Source: Actinocorallia populi
Lineage (GTDB): Bacteria > Actinomycetota > Actinomycetes > Streptosporangiales > Streptosporangiaceae
DNA length: 64,000 nt
NCBI RefSeq assembly: GCF_002995495.1
Contig: NZ_PVZV01000012.1
Coordinates: 124,001-188,000, forward strand
Direction: 5' to 3'
Below, in pieces: positions 41,709 to 51,144 of this stretch. Under the pieces are notes generated by a model. That model saw only the letters and a list, made by a program, of their open reading frames with translations. It searched no databases and was not told where the DNA came from. The translations under genes were made by a program, and so were the position numbers. Positions within the stretch are counted from its first letter, which is position 1. Every line of letters begins with the position of its first letter.

Positions 41709-41737
41709 TTGACATATGTTCCATTGGGACTAAAGTC
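41709..41737 (+). promoter_or_regulatory. transporter-operon promoter with ROK operator site 2 in the spacer
   Basis: A perfect -35 TTGACA (41709-41714), a 16-base spacer and TAAAGT (41731-41736) form a good sigma-70-type promoter. The 22-bp site 41716-41737 fills the spacer and -10, so binding would exclude RNA polymerase. Confidence 0.7.
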
Positions 41738-41868
41738 GGCGCAGGCGGGCCCGCCCCGCGGAGCTCTCCGGGTACTCCTGACCGGAACGGCCCTGCCCCG
41801 CCTCATCTCCGACCGGCGCCCGCACGGCGCCCGGGCCGACCACGGTCCTCAGTCCCCCTGGAGTGCAT

Positions 41869-43389
41869 ATGCGCAGGTCAATCGTCGCGGCCTCGGCCGC
41901 GGCCTTCCTCTTCGGCCTCTCCGCCTGCGGCGGCGGCTCGTCGTCGGCGGAAGGGAGCCAGACGCTCACCCTGGCCATCGTCACGCCGCCCACCTCGTTC
42001 GAGCCGGGCGCGATGGCCATGGGCGGTCCGGAGGACCACTACTACCAGGCGGTCTACGACACGCTGCTGGCGCTCGACGCCGCCGGCAAGCCGGCCGCCA
42101 ACGTCGCGACGGCATGGAGCTACGACCCCTCGAACACCAGGCTGAGCCTCACCCTGCGCGAAGACGTGACCTTCACGGACGGCACGAAGCTCGACGCGGC
42201 CGCGGTCAAGGCCAACCTCGAGCACGCCAAGAAGGGCACCGGAGAGGCGGCGAGCGCCCTGCGCGCCGTCGACGAGGTGAACGTCACCGATGCCGCCCAC
42301 GCCGAGATCGTGCTCAGCGCCCCGGACCCCTCGCTGGTCCCCAGCCTCGCCCGCAGCGCCGGCTACCTGGCCAGCCCGAAGGCCCTCGGCAGCCCGGAGA
42401 TCAAGACCGCCCCGGTCGGCAGCGGCCCCTACCGACTCGACAAGAGCCGCAGCACCTCCGGAGACGCCTACGTCTTCACCCGCAACGAGTCCTACTGGAA
42501 CAAGTCCGCCTACCCGTACGACCAGGTGGACATCAAGCACCTCGACAACACGACGGCGGCGATCAACGGTCTGCGCTCGGGCCAGATCCTCGGTGTCTCC
42601 GCCATCAGCAAGGACATCGTCCAGGGGGCGAAGCAGGCGGGCCTGACCGTCGCGACGTACGACAACGGGACCATCGAGGGCATCTTCCTGTGGGACCGGG
42701 CCGGTGAGAACACCAAGGCGCTCGGCGACCTCCGCGTCCGGCGGGCCATCAACCACGCGCTGGACCGGGAGACGATCGTCGAGAACGTCAAGGGCGGCCT
42801 CGCCACCCCCAGCGCGCAGATCTTCGCGCCGACCACGAGCGGCTACGACAAGGCCCTGGACGACGCCTACCCCTACGACGTCGCCAAGGCCAAGCGGCTC
42901 ATGGCCGAAGCGGGCTACGCCTCGGGCTTCACCCTGACCGTGGCCGACTTCTCGCCGGTCTACCCCGACGAGCAGGCCGCGATGACCGAGTCGCTCGCCG
43001 CCATCGGCATCAAGGTGAAGTACACCCCCATCACGGCCGACCAGGCGGTCGGCAGCATCATCGGCGGCAGGTGGCCGATCAACTACTTCAACCTCACGTC
43101 GAGCAACCCGTGGGCGTTCGCCCAGCTCACACTCGACCCGAAGGCGGCCTTCAACCCCTTCCACGTGACCGACCCGAAGGTCACCGAGCTGCTCGAGACG
43201 ATCCGCACCTCGGACTCCGCAGAACAGGACGCCGCCTACAAGCGGCTCAACGCCCACATCGTCGACCAGGCGTGGTTCGCGCCGTGGGCCTTCCAGCAGG
43301 GGGCCTACGCCCTCGGCAAGAGCGTCGAGGTGACCACGGTCCCCGGCGTCAGCGTCCCGCCGCTGTCCGGCTTCGCACCCGCAGCCTGA
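41869..43389 (+). CDS. ABC transporter solute-binding lipoprotein (SBP_bac_5, DppA/OppA type)
   Basis: 506 residues. Signal peptide with lipobox FLFGLSACGGGSS. The SBP_bac_5 fold is clear: YYQAVYDTLLALDAAGKPAA, NVATAWSYDP, LTLREDVTFTDGTKLDAAAV, and later RRAINHALDRETIVENVKGG. Although named for peptides, this family also binds opines, nickel complexes and oligosaccharides. Here the operon points to glycosides. ATG 41869 has GGAG six bases upstream. Confidence 0.92.
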   Translation: MRRSIVAASAAAFLFGLSACGGGSSSAEGSQTLTLAIVTPPTSFEPGAMAMGGPEDHYYQAVYDTLLALDAAGKPAANVATAWSYDPSNTRLSLTLREDVTFTDGTKLDAAAVKANLEHAKKGTGEAASALRAVDEVNVTDAAHAEIVLSAPDPSLVPSLARSAGYLASPKALGSPEIKTAPVGSGPYRLDKSRSTSGDAYVFTRNESYWNKSAYPYDQVDIKHLDNTTAAINGLRSGQILGVSAISKDIVQGAKQAGLTVATYDNGTIEGIFLWDRAGENTKALGDLRVRRAINHALDRETIVENVKGGLATPSAQIFAPTTSGYDKALDDAYPYDVAKAKRLMAEAGYASGFTLTVADFSPVYPDEQAAMTESLAAIGIKVKYTPITADQAVGSIIGGRWPINYFNLTSSNPWAFAQLTLDPKAAFNPFHVTDPKVTELLETIRTSDSAEQDAAYKRLNAHIVDQAWFAPWAFQQGAYALGKSVEVTTVPGVSVPPLSGFAPAA

Positions 43390-43461
43390 CCTTCGCCCGT
43401 GCCCCGCGGCCCACGGGCCGCGGGGCACGGCACGGCCGACCATCCGCCACGGAGCCGAACC

Positions 43462-44403
43462 ATGATCACTTTCCTGCTCCGCCGGCTCGCCGCCGGCGTC
43501 GTCCTGGTCTTCGTCATCGCGACGGCCACCTTCTTCCTCACCGGCCTGACCGGTTCCGACCCCGCGCAGCGGATCGCCGGAACCCAGGCCGGCGCCGCCC
43601 AGGTCGCCGCCAAGCGGCACGAACTCGGGCTGGACCGTCCGCTGGTCGAGCGGTACGCGGACTGGCTCGGCCACGCCGTCCGAGGCGACCTCGGAACCTC
43701 ATGGTTCACCAACCAGCCCGTCTCGCGCGTCGTGGGCGAGGCACTGCCGGTCTCCCTGTCCCTCGTGCTGGCCGCGATCCTGCTCACCGCCGCCGTGAGT
43801 ATCGTGCTCGGCGTGGCCGCCGCCGTCCGCGGCGGCTGGGCCGACCGGGTGCTGCAGGTGGTGTCCGTCGTCGCGTTCGCCGTCCCGAACTTCCTCGTGG
43901 GGATGATCCTCGCGCTCGTCTTCGCCGTCCAGCTCGGCCTGTTCCCGGCCATCGGGTACGTGAAGCCGAGCGTGGACCCCGCCGGTTGGCTGGCCTCCAT
44001 CACCCTGCCCGCACTGGCCCTGGCGATCGGCGCCATCGCCACCGTCGCCGCCCAGACCCGCGGCTCCATGATCGACGTCCTGCGGCAGGACTACATCCGG
44101 ACCCTGCGCAGCCGCGGACTGCCCGCCCGCAGCGTGCTGCTCAAGCACGCCCTGCGCAACGCCGCCCCCGCCTCCCTGACGGTCCTCTCGCTGCAGTTCA
44201 TCGCGCTCATCGGCGGCGCCGTCGTCATCGAGCAGGTCTTCGGCCTCACCGGGATCGGGGAGCGCGCCACGTCCGCCGCGAGCCAGGGCGACGTGCCGCT
44301 CGTCCTCGGCGTCGTCGTCGTGACGGTCGTCCTGGTCGTCATCGTCAACCTTTTGGCCGACGTCCTCCTCGGTTGGCTCAACCCGAAAGTGCGCATGTCA
44401 TGA
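43462..44403 (+). CDS. ABC transporter permease (DppB type)
   Basis: 313 residues with about six helices. Start MITFLLRRLAAGVVLVFVIA, periplasmic segment ELGLDRPLVERYADWLGHAV, and the EAA loop DYIRTLRSRGLPARSVLLKH are typical of the DppB family. Its TGA overlaps the ATG of the next gene. Confidence 0.92.
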   Translation: MITFLLRRLAAGVVLVFVIATATFFLTGLTGSDPAQRIAGTQAGAAQVAAKRHELGLDRPLVERYADWLGHAVRGDLGTSWFTNQPVSRVVGEALPVSLSLVLAAILLTAAVSIVLGVAAAVRGGWADRVLQVVSVVAFAVPNFLVGMILALVFAVQLGLFPAIGYVKPSVDPAGWLASITLPALALAIGAIATVAAQTRGSMIDVLRQDYIRTLRSRGLPARSVLLKHALRNAAPASLTVLSLQFIALIGGAVVIEQVFGLTGIGERATSAASQGDVPLVLGVVVVTVVLVVIVNLLADVLLGWLNPKVRMS

Positions 44404-46217
44404 GCGTCCCCAACGAACCGAACCCCGCCCACGGGCCCTCGGAGCCCGTCGCGCCGCGAGCGGGTGTCCTGCGCCGCCTTCTGCGCGACCCGCTCGCCGT
44501 GGCGGCCCTCGCCTACGTTGCGATCGTCGTCGTGGCGAGCGTGCTCGCACCGCTTCTGACGTCGCAGAGCCCCACGGCGTCCAAGATCGCCGACGCGCTG
44601 CTGCCCATGGGGGACGGCCACCCGCTCGGCACCGACGGAGTCGGACGCGACGTGCTCGCCCAGCTCCTCCACGGCGGGCGCACCAGCCTCACCGGGGCGC
44701 TCATCGTCGTCGCCGTGTCGCTGGCCGTGGGCCTGCCGGCCGGCATCGCGGCCGGGTACTACCGGGGCTGGTTCGACGGCGTGGCCGGCTGGCTGAGCAA
44801 CCTCGTCATGGCGCTGCCCGCCATCATCGTGCTGCTCGTCGTCCTGGCGCAGTGGGGCCGCAGCACCGGCCTCGCGATGGCCGTCTTCGGCCTGCTCATC
44901 GCGCCCGGCATCTTCCGGCTCATCAGGGCGTCCGTCGTCGCGGTCCGCGAGGAGCTCTACGTCGACGCCGCCCGCGTGTCCGGCCTGGGAGACGCCCGCA
45001 TCATGCGCCGGCACATCCTGCCCGTCGTCGTGGCGCCGACGGTGATCCAGGTGTCGCAGCTGCTGGGCATCGCGATCGTCCTCCAGGCGGGGCTGGAGTT
45101 CCTCGGGCTCGGCTCGGAGAACCAGGCCAGCTGGGGAGGCATGCTCAACGACGCCTTCGCCAACATCTACAGCGCGCCGCGACTGCTGCTCTGGCCGAGC
45201 CTGGCGATCGTGCTCACCGTCACCGCCTTCAGCCTCATCGGCAACGCCCTGCGGGACGCGCTCGGGGTCGGCGGGACCGCCGTCCACGTGCGTTCGCGGG
45301 CGGAGGCCGCGCCGTCCGGTCCCGTCGTGGCGGCTTCGCCGTCCCCGGCCGGTGAAGCGGACGAGAGCGATGAGGCGGACGTCCTCCTCGCCGTCGAGGA
45401 CCTGCACGTCGCCTATCCGCGGCCGGACGGCTCCCAGGCCGTCGTCGTGAAGGGGGCCTCGCTGTCCGTGCGCAAGGGCGAGATCCTCGGCCTCGTAGGG
45501 GAGTCCGGTTCGGGCAAGTCCCAGACCGCGTTCTCGGTGCTGGGCCTGCTCCCGCCCCTGGCCAGGACCTCCGCCGCCCGCATGGAGTTCGGCGGCCGGG
45601 ACCTGCGCGGCCTGTCCCCGGCGGCGATGAACCGGTTGCGCGGCAAGCGGATCGGCTACATCCCGCAGGAGCCGATGTCCAACCTCGACCCGTCGTTCCG
45701 GGTGGGCAACCAGCTCGTCGAGCCGATGCGGCACCACCTGGGCCTGTCCCGCAACGCGGCGCGCACCCGGGCGCTCGACCTGCTCGAGCGGGTCGGCGTC
45801 GCCGATCCGGAGCGCGTCTTCGCCTCCTACCCGCACCAGATCTCCGGCGGCATGGCGCAGCGCGTGCTCATCGCGGGCGCCATGTCATGCGACCCGGAAC
45901 TGCTCATCGCGGACGAGCCCACGACGGCGCTCGACGTGACCGTCCAGGCGGAGGTCCTCGACCTCATCCGCGAGCTCCAGGCCGAGCGGGGCATGGGCGT
46001 CATCCTCGTGACCCACGACTTCGGGGTCGTGGCCGACCTGTGCGACACGGTCGCCGTCATGCAGACCGGCCGCATCGTCGAGACGGCGCCGGCGGCGCGG
46101 CTGTTCGCCGAGCCGCAGCACGAGTACACCCGGATGCTCCTCGCGTCGACCCTCGACGACTGCGAACCCCGGGCCGCCCGCTCGCACCCCGTCCAGAACC
46201 TCGGAGGGACCCGATGA
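44400..46217 (+). CDS. fused ABC permease (DppC type) and ATP-binding protein (DppD type)
   Basis: 605 residues. Residues about 1-290 are a DppC-like permease (LLRDPLAVAALAYVAIVVVA; EAA loop ELYVDAARVSGLGDARIMRR). A Ser/Ala/Glu-rich linker (about 292-322) joins an ABC ATPase: Walker A GESGSGKS (from residue 367), signature ISGGMAQR, Walker B LLIADEPTTALD, and the C-terminal peptide-transporter extension. The fusion leaves one separate ATPase (next gene) to complete the heterodimer. Both ends overlap neighbours by ATGA. Confidence 0.92.
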   Translation: MSVPNEPNPAHGPSEPVAPRAGVLRRLLRDPLAVAALAYVAIVVVASVLAPLLTSQSPTASKIADALLPMGDGHPLGTDGVGRDVLAQLLHGGRTSLTGALIVVAVSLAVGLPAGIAAGYYRGWFDGVAGWLSNLVMALPAIIVLLVVLAQWGRSTGLAMAVFGLLIAPGIFRLIRASVVAVREELYVDAARVSGLGDARIMRRHILPVVVAPTVIQVSQLLGIAIVLQAGLEFLGLGSENQASWGGMLNDAFANIYSAPRLLLWPSLAIVLTVTAFSLIGNALRDALGVGGTAVHVRSRAEAAPSGPVVAASPSPAGEADESDEADVLLAVEDLHVAYPRPDGSQAVVVKGASLSVRKGEILGLVGESGSGKSQTAFSVLGLLPPLARTSAARMEFGGRDLRGLSPAAMNRLRGKRIGYIPQEPMSNLDPSFRVGNQLVEPMRHHLGLSRNAARTRALDLLERVGVADPERVFASYPHQISGGMAQRVLIAGAMSCDPELLIADEPTTALDVTVQAEVLDLIRELQAERGMGVILVTHDFGVVADLCDTVAVMQTGRIVETAPAARLFAEPQHEYTRMLLASTLDDCEPRAARSHPVQNLGGTR

Positions 46218-47056
46218 CCGGCATGAATCCGCTTCTCGAGGCCCGCGACGTCATCGTGGAATTCCCCGTCAAAGGCTGGCGGCGGCCGCCGTTCCGGGCG
46301 CTCAAGGGAGTGTCGCTCACCATCGACCCCGGAGAGACCCTCGGCCTCGTCGGAGAGTCGGGCTCGGGCAAGACGACGCTGGGCCGGGCCATCCTCGGGC
46401 TCGCTCCCGTCACCGGCGGCGACATCCGCTTCGCGGGCCGGACCGTCTCCGGGCTGGGCAAACGCGAACGGCGCGCGCTGAGCAAGGACATCCAGGTCGT
46501 CTTCCAGGACCCCTACACCTCGCTGAACCCCGCGATGACGGTCGGGGACATCCTCACCGAGCCCCTGCTCGTCGCCGGAACCAGCAGGGCGGACGCCGAG
46601 CGGCGGGTTCGCGGCCTCCTCGACGAGGTGCACCTTCCCGCCGACACGGCGCATCGGCTGCCGCGGGAGTTCTCCGGCGGGCAGCGGCAACGCCTGGCCA
46701 TCGCCCGCGCGCTGTCCCGCGACCCCAAGCTCATCGTCTGCGACGAACCGGTCAGCGCGCTCGACCTGTCCACCCAGGCGCGGGTCCTCGACCTGTTCAT
46801 CGAAATCCAGGAGCGCACCGGCGTCGCCTACCTGTTCGTGACGCACGACCTGTCGGTGGTCCGCCACATCAGCCACCGGGTCGCCGTCATGTACCGCGGG
46901 GAGATCGTCGAGGACGGTGACGCCGGCGTCGTCACCTCGGCCCCCGCGCACCCTTACACCCAGCGACTGCTCCTCGCGGCGCCGGTCCCCGACCCCGCCC
47001 GCCAGGCACAGCGCCGCGCCGAGCGCCACCGGTTCCTCGCCGAGCAGGCCGTCTAG
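46214..47056 (+). CDS. ABC transporter ATP-binding protein (DppF type)
   Basis: 280 residues. Walker A GESGSGKTT, Q-loop VFQDPYTSLNP, signature FSGGQRQR, Walker B LIVCDEPVSALD, H-loop THDLSVV. With the fused ATPase it gives the two nucleotide-binding sites of the importer. It overlaps the upstream stop by ATGA. After its stop 118 bases separate it from the oxidoreductase genes, with no strong terminator. Confidence 0.92.
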   Translation: MTGMNPLLEARDVIVEFPVKGWRRPPFRALKGVSLTIDPGETLGLVGESGSGKTTLGRAILGLAPVTGGDIRFAGRTVSGLGKRERRALSKDIQVVFQDPYTSLNPAMTVGDILTEPLLVAGTSRADAERRVRGLLDEVHLPADTAHRLPREFSGGQRQRLAIARALSRDPKLIVCDEPVSALDLSTQARVLDLFIEIQERTGVAYLFVTHDLSVVRHISHRVAVMYRGEIVEDGDAGVVTSAPAHPYTQRLLLAAPVPDPARQAQRRAERHRFLAEQAV

Positions 47057-47174
47057 GCGAGGGACGCCGGCCGACCCGACCGGGCTGATCCGGAACGAGA
47101 ACAGCGCACCAGGCCGTCGCCGATCCGCCACGGCCCGGGAATCGCATGCCCCAACACACGAAAGCGAGAAGGCC

Positions 47175-48254
47175 ATGGCCGATCGTCGACAAGCCGGCAT
47201 CATCGGCACGGGATTCATGGGAACCGTCCACGCCCGGGCGATCCGGCGCTCCGGCGGCACCGTCGCCCGGATCGTCGGCTCCACACCGCAGTCCTCGCGG
47301 GCCGGTGCGCGTCTCGTCGACGCCGAGCGGGTCACCGAGACCCTCGACGAGCTGCTCCAGGACTCCGCCATCGACGTCGTCCACGTCTGCACACCGAATA
47401 CCACCCACGGATCCCTGGTCCGGGAGGCCATCCGGCACGGCAAGCACGTGGTGTGCGAGAAGCCGCTCGCGGTCGACCCCGCCGAGGCCGAGGAGCTGGT
47501 GAATCTGGCGGCCGAGGCCGGGGTGACGGCGACGGTGCCGTTCGTCTACCGCTTCTACCCCACCGTCCGGGAGGCGCGGGCCCGGGTGGCCGACGGCAGC
47601 ACCGGGCCGGTGCGGTTGCTGCACGGCTCGTACCTGCAGGACTGGCTGGCCGGAGACACCGACGACAACTGGCGGGTCGACGCCGCGACCGGTGGTGCCT
47701 CACGGGCGTTCGCCGACATCGGCGTGCACTGGTGCGACCTGGTGGAGTTCGTCTCGGGCCACCGCATCACCCGGCTGACGGCGCGGACCGTCGTCGCCGT
47801 CCCGGAGCGCGGCGGACGCCCGGTGACGACCGAAGACGTCGCGGCCGTGCTGTTCGAGACCGACCGGGGCGCGTTCGGCACGGTGACCGTCAGCCAGATC
47901 AGCCCCGGGCGGAAGAACCGGCTGTGGTTGTCCGTCGACGGCGCCGACGAGAGCCTGTGCTTCGACCAGGAGAACCCCGATTCGCTGTGGATCGGCGGCC
48001 GCGACGTCAACCGGCAGCTGATGCGCGGCACCGGCGAGCACCCGTCCGCCGCCCGCTACGCGGTCGTGCCGTCCGGACATCCGCAGGGCTACCAGGACAG
48101 CTTCGACGCCTTCGTCGCCGACACCTACGCCGCCATCGCAGGCGAGGCCCCCGACGGACTGCCCACCTTCGCCGACGGCCTGCGCGCCGCGCGCATCACC
48201 CGAGCCGTCCTCGACTCCTCCCGTACTTCTGGCTGGGTCGAGGTGCCCGCGTGA
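47175..48254 (+). CDS. Gfo/Idh/MocA-family oxidoreductase
   Basis: 359 residues. NAD(P)-binding AGIIGTGFMGTVHARAI, the EKP motif HVVCEKPLAVDP, and the catalytic GGASRAFADIGVHWCDLVEF segment. Members oxidise or reduce sugar hydroxyls, including C3 of glucosides. In this operon it may reduce the free 3-keto sugar after cleavage or serve as an alternative 3-dehydrogenase (inference). GAGAAGG precedes ATG 47175. Confidence 0.9.
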   Translation: MADRRQAGIIGTGFMGTVHARAIRRSGGTVARIVGSTPQSSRAGARLVDAERVTETLDELLQDSAIDVVHVCTPNTTHGSLVREAIRHGKHVVCEKPLAVDPAEAEELVNLAAEAGVTATVPFVYRFYPTVREARARVADGSTGPVRLLHGSYLQDWLAGDTDDNWRVDAATGGASRAFADIGVHWCDLVEFVSGHRITRLTARTVVAVPERGGRPVTTEDVAAVLFETDRGAFGTVTVSQISPGRKNRLWLSVDGADESLCFDQENPDSLWIGGRDVNRQLMRGTGEHPSAARYAVVPSGHPQGYQDSFDAFVADTYAAIAGEAPDGLPTFADGLRAARITRAVLDSSRTSGWVEVPA

Positions 48255-48295
48255 CCCCGGCCGGCCGTTCCCACCAGACAAGGACTACCACCCCC

Positions 48296-49837
48296 ATGAC
48301 CCGGACGTTCCCCGACACCGTCGACGTGGCCATCGTCGGCAGCGGACCCTGCGGCGCGGCGTACGCACGCATCCTCAGCGAGCGCTGCCCGGACGCGACC
48401 GTGGCGGCCTTCGAGGTCGGGCCGCTGCTGGCCGACCCGCCCGGCGTGCACGTGAAGAACATCGCAGACCCCGACGAGCGGGCGCTCGCACAGCGCCGCT
48501 CGGAGGGCCCGGCACCGCTCGCCGCGGACACCTCCACCGACACGATGGACGGGTACGCCGACGAGTCGTTCCGGCTGGTCCGTCCCGGGACCTTCCTGCT
48601 CGCCACCGGATACCGGCAGCCGGGGGAGGACGGGCTCCCCGGCGCCGCGATGTCCAGCAACGTCGGGGGGATGGGAGCGCACTGGACCGGCGCCTGCCCG
48701 CGTCCCGGCGACAGCGAGCGCATCGCCTTCCTGCCCGACCTCGACGAACTCCTCGCCGAGGGGGAGCGGCTGCTGTCCGTCGACACGCACGCCTTCGACG
48801 ACGCTCCCTTCGCCGACGAGGTGCGCAAGCGGCTGAGCACCGCGCTCGACGCGGGGCGCGAGGAGGACCGCAGGGTCGCGCCGATGCCGCTGGCGGTCGT
48901 CCGGCACGACGACGGCAGGGTCACCTGGTCCGGGTCCGATGTCGTCTTCGGTGACGTCACGCGCGCCAACCCGAACTTCACTCTCATCCCGGAGGCGCTC
49001 GTCACCGAGGTCGTCATCACGGACGGCCGGGCCGCGGGCGTGCGGGTCCGCGACATGGGCAGCGGCGGCGAGCACACCGTCCGCGCCAGGTTCGTCGTCG
49101 TCGCGGCCGACTCCCTGCGCACCCCCCAGTTGCTGTGGGCCTCCGGCGTCCGCCCCCGCGCCCTCGGCAGGTACCTCAACGACCAGCCCCAGACGGTCTT
49201 CGCCGTCCGGCTGCGCGACGTCGAGCCGGGGCCCGACGAGCAGGCCGTCCCGCGCGACCGGCCGGAGATCGTGCGGCACAGCGGTGTGAACTGGGTGCCC
49301 TACACCGACGAGGAGCCGTTCCACGGGCAGGTCATGCAGCTCGACGCGAGCCCGGTGCCGTTGGCCGCCGACGACGTGCCGGTACCGGGGTCCATCGTCG
49401 GCCTGGGCTGGTTCTGCGCCAAGGACCTCCAGGAATCCGACCGCGTCGAGTTCGACGACGAGACCGACCCGTACGGCATGCCGGCCATGCGCATCCACTA
49501 CCGCCTGACCGAGCGCGACCGCACATCGATCGAGGCCTCCCGGGCCGCCGTCCGCCGGGCCGCCGAGGCGCTCGGCGACCCCCTGGACGACGAGCCGCTG
49601 ACGTTCCCGCCCGGCGCTTCACTGCACTACCAGGGCACCGTCCGGATGGGGGCGGCCGACGACGGCACGTCGGTGTGCTCGCCCGACTCGCAGGTCTGGG
49701 GCGTCGACGGGCTCTACGTCGCCGGCAACGGAGTCATCCCGACCGCCACCGCCTGCAACCCCACCCTCACCGCGGTCGGCCTCGCCGTCGGCGGTGCCCG
49801 CCACATCGCCGCCAAGCTCACCACCGAGAGGAACTGA
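48296..49837 (+). CDS. GMC-superfamily sugar oxidase, pyranose 2-oxidase/C-glycoside 3-oxidase (CarA) type
   Basis: 513 residues. FAD-binding VDVAIVGSGPCGAAYARIL (9-27). NVGGMGAHWTGACPRP (122-137) matches the loop whose histidine carries FAD covalently in fungal pyranose 2-oxidase; His129 is conserved. The catalytic pair is His444 (ASLHYQGTVRMG) and Asn488 (ACNPTLTAVG). Bacterial members such as CarA and G3Ox oxidise the 3-hydroxyl of the sugar in C- and O-glucosides with O2. That creates the 3-oxo-glycoside that CarBC-type enzymes need. Four bases separate it from the deglycosidase fusion. The substrate is inferred from context. Confidence 0.85.
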   Translation: MTRTFPDTVDVAIVGSGPCGAAYARILSERCPDATVAAFEVGPLLADPPGVHVKNIADPDERALAQRRSEGPAPLAADTSTDTMDGYADESFRLVRPGTFLLATGYRQPGEDGLPGAAMSSNVGGMGAHWTGACPRPGDSERIAFLPDLDELLAEGERLLSVDTHAFDDAPFADEVRKRLSTALDAGREEDRRVAPMPLAVVRHDDGRVTWSGSDVVFGDVTRANPNFTLIPEALVTEVVITDGRAAGVRVRDMGSGGEHTVRARFVVVAADSLRTPQLLWASGVRPRALGRYLNDQPQTVFAVRLRDVEPGPDEQAVPRDRPEIVRHSGVNWVPYTDEEPFHGQVMQLDASPVPLAADDVPVPGSIVGLGWFCAKDLQESDRVEFDDETDPYGMPAMRIHYRLTERDRTSIEASRAAVRRAAEALGDPLDDEPLTFPPGASLHYQGTVRMGAADDGTSVCSPDSQVWGVDGLYVAGNGVIPTATACNPTLTAVGLAVGGARHIAAKLTTERN

Positions 49838-49841
49838 CGAC

Positions 49842-51137
49842 ATGCTCGACTTCCCCATCATCCAAGGCAGGGGCTTCCGCAACGTCGTCGAGGGCGGCCG
49901 GGTGACCGGCTTCGCCTTCCAGCTGCGCAACCCGAACTACCGCGGGTTCGCGGCCAGCCTGCTCGACGGCGTCGAGGTGCTCGTCGACGGAGAACGCATC
50001 CCCGACCACGTGCCGCTGTGGACGCTGCAGGGGCGCACCTTCACCCTCGAGGAGCTGCGGGCCTCCACCGACGTGCGGTGGCAGCTGGACGAGCCGGCGA
50101 CGATCACCGTGCCCAGGCCGGGCGGCCTCTCGGCCGGGGTCCACGAGCTCGAGGCCGTCGTCCAGCTGCGCCGGTCGTACTTCCCGCCGCTCGTCGCGCG
50201 CACGCCGTTCACCGCGTCGGCCAAGGCCGTGATCGTCCCCCCGGCGCCCGCCGGCGGGCTGCGCTTCGGCGTGTCCACCTACAGCTACTCCGGCGACGTC
50301 CACACCTCGATGACCCTCGAGGACGTCTTCGCCGACATCGCCGACCTCGGCGCCGACGGCATCGAGATCCTCGGCGAGGGCAACATCCCGGGCTACCCGT
50401 CGCCCGATTCCGCCTGGATCGACGGGTGGCACGGACTGCTGGAGAAGTACGGGCTGACGGCCACCAACTACGGCTCCTGGGTCGACACCACGAGATGGCG
50501 GGACCGCGACCTCACCGTCGAGGAGGGAGCGGCGCAGATCCAGCTCGACCTCCGGCTCGCCGCGCGGCTGGGCTTCACCTCGGTGCGGCCGAAGTTCGGC
50601 GTCACCTCCTGGGACCTGGACCCCCACCCGATCTGGGAGGAGGCCGTCGAGCGCTCCCTGGACCTCGCGGCGGAGCTCGACGTCGTCATCTGCCCGGAGA
50701 TCCACGCCCCCACGCCGATCAAGCACCCCGTCACCCAGGGGTACCTCGAGTTCATCGAGCGCACCGGCAGCGAGCACTTCAAGCTGCTGATCGACACCGG
50801 CATCTTCCAGACCGAGCCGGTCCGCGACTACGCCGAGGAGATCGACGTGGAGGAGGGCGAGGAGGTGCCGGCGCACCTGCGGCCGCTCGCCGTGCCGATG
50901 GCCGACCTGGTCGAGGTGCTGCCGCACGTGCACTTCATCCAGGCCAAGTTCTTCGACATCGACGACCGGCTCCACGACCGGCACGTCCCCTGGGACGAGA
51001 TCATCACGACCCTGCGGACCGCGGGCTGGTCGGGCTGGCTGTCCAGCGAGTACGAGGGCGTGCGCGCGCCCGGCCGCGGCCGCGACCAGGTCCGCCGCCA
51101 GCACGCCCTGCTGCGCACGCTCTGCGCGGGGCGGTGA
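49842..51137 (+). CDS. C-glycoside deglycosidase beta-subunit domain (DUF6379) fused to a sugar-isomerase-like TIM barrel
   Basis: 431 residues. Residues about 1-125 ([51 protein letters not shown]) match the small beta-sandwich CarC/DgpC subunit of C-glycoside deglycosidases. A short linker leads to an AP_endonuc_2-type TIM barrel (about 140-427). Its candidate metal ligands are Glu286 (CPEIHAP), Asp318 (LLIDTG) and Glu403 (SSEYEG). Normally the beta subunit is a separate polypeptide of about 130 residues bound to an alpha-subunit barrel. The alpha-like gene starts 7 bases downstream. The fusion could tether two barrels or couple cleavage to isomerisation. Confidence 0.82.
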   Translation: MLDFPIIQGRGFRNVVEGGRVTGFAFQLRNPNYRGFAASLLDGVEVLVDGERIPDHVPLWTLQGRTFTLEELRASTDVRWQLDEPATITVPRPGGLSAGVHELEAVVQLRRSYFPPLVARTPFTASAKAVIVPPAPAGGLRFGVSTYSYSGDVHTSMTLEDVFADIADLGADGIEILGEGNIPGYPSPDSAWIDGWHGLLEKYGLTATNYGSWVDTTRWRDRDLTVEEGAAQIQLDLRLAARLGFTSVRPKFGVTSWDLDPHPIWEEAVERSLDLAAELDVVICPEIHAPTPIKHPVTQGYLEFIERTGSEHFKLLIDTGIFQTEPVRDYAEEIDVEEGEEVPAHLRPLAVPMADLVEVLPHVHFIQAKFFDIDDRLHDRHVPWDEIITTLRTAGWSGWLSSEYEGVRAPGRGRDQVRRQHALLRTLCAGR

Positions 51138-51144
51138 GCGCCCG

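Noticed and set aside
41878-43674. Long minus-strand open frame under the solute-binding protein gene
   Set aside because: Antisense shadow; the plus strand has a lipobox, a full SBP_bac_5 fold and a good ribosome site.
44091-45836. Long minus-strand open frame under the permease genes
   Set aside because: Asp/Gly/Arg/His-rich shadow of transmembrane coding sequence.
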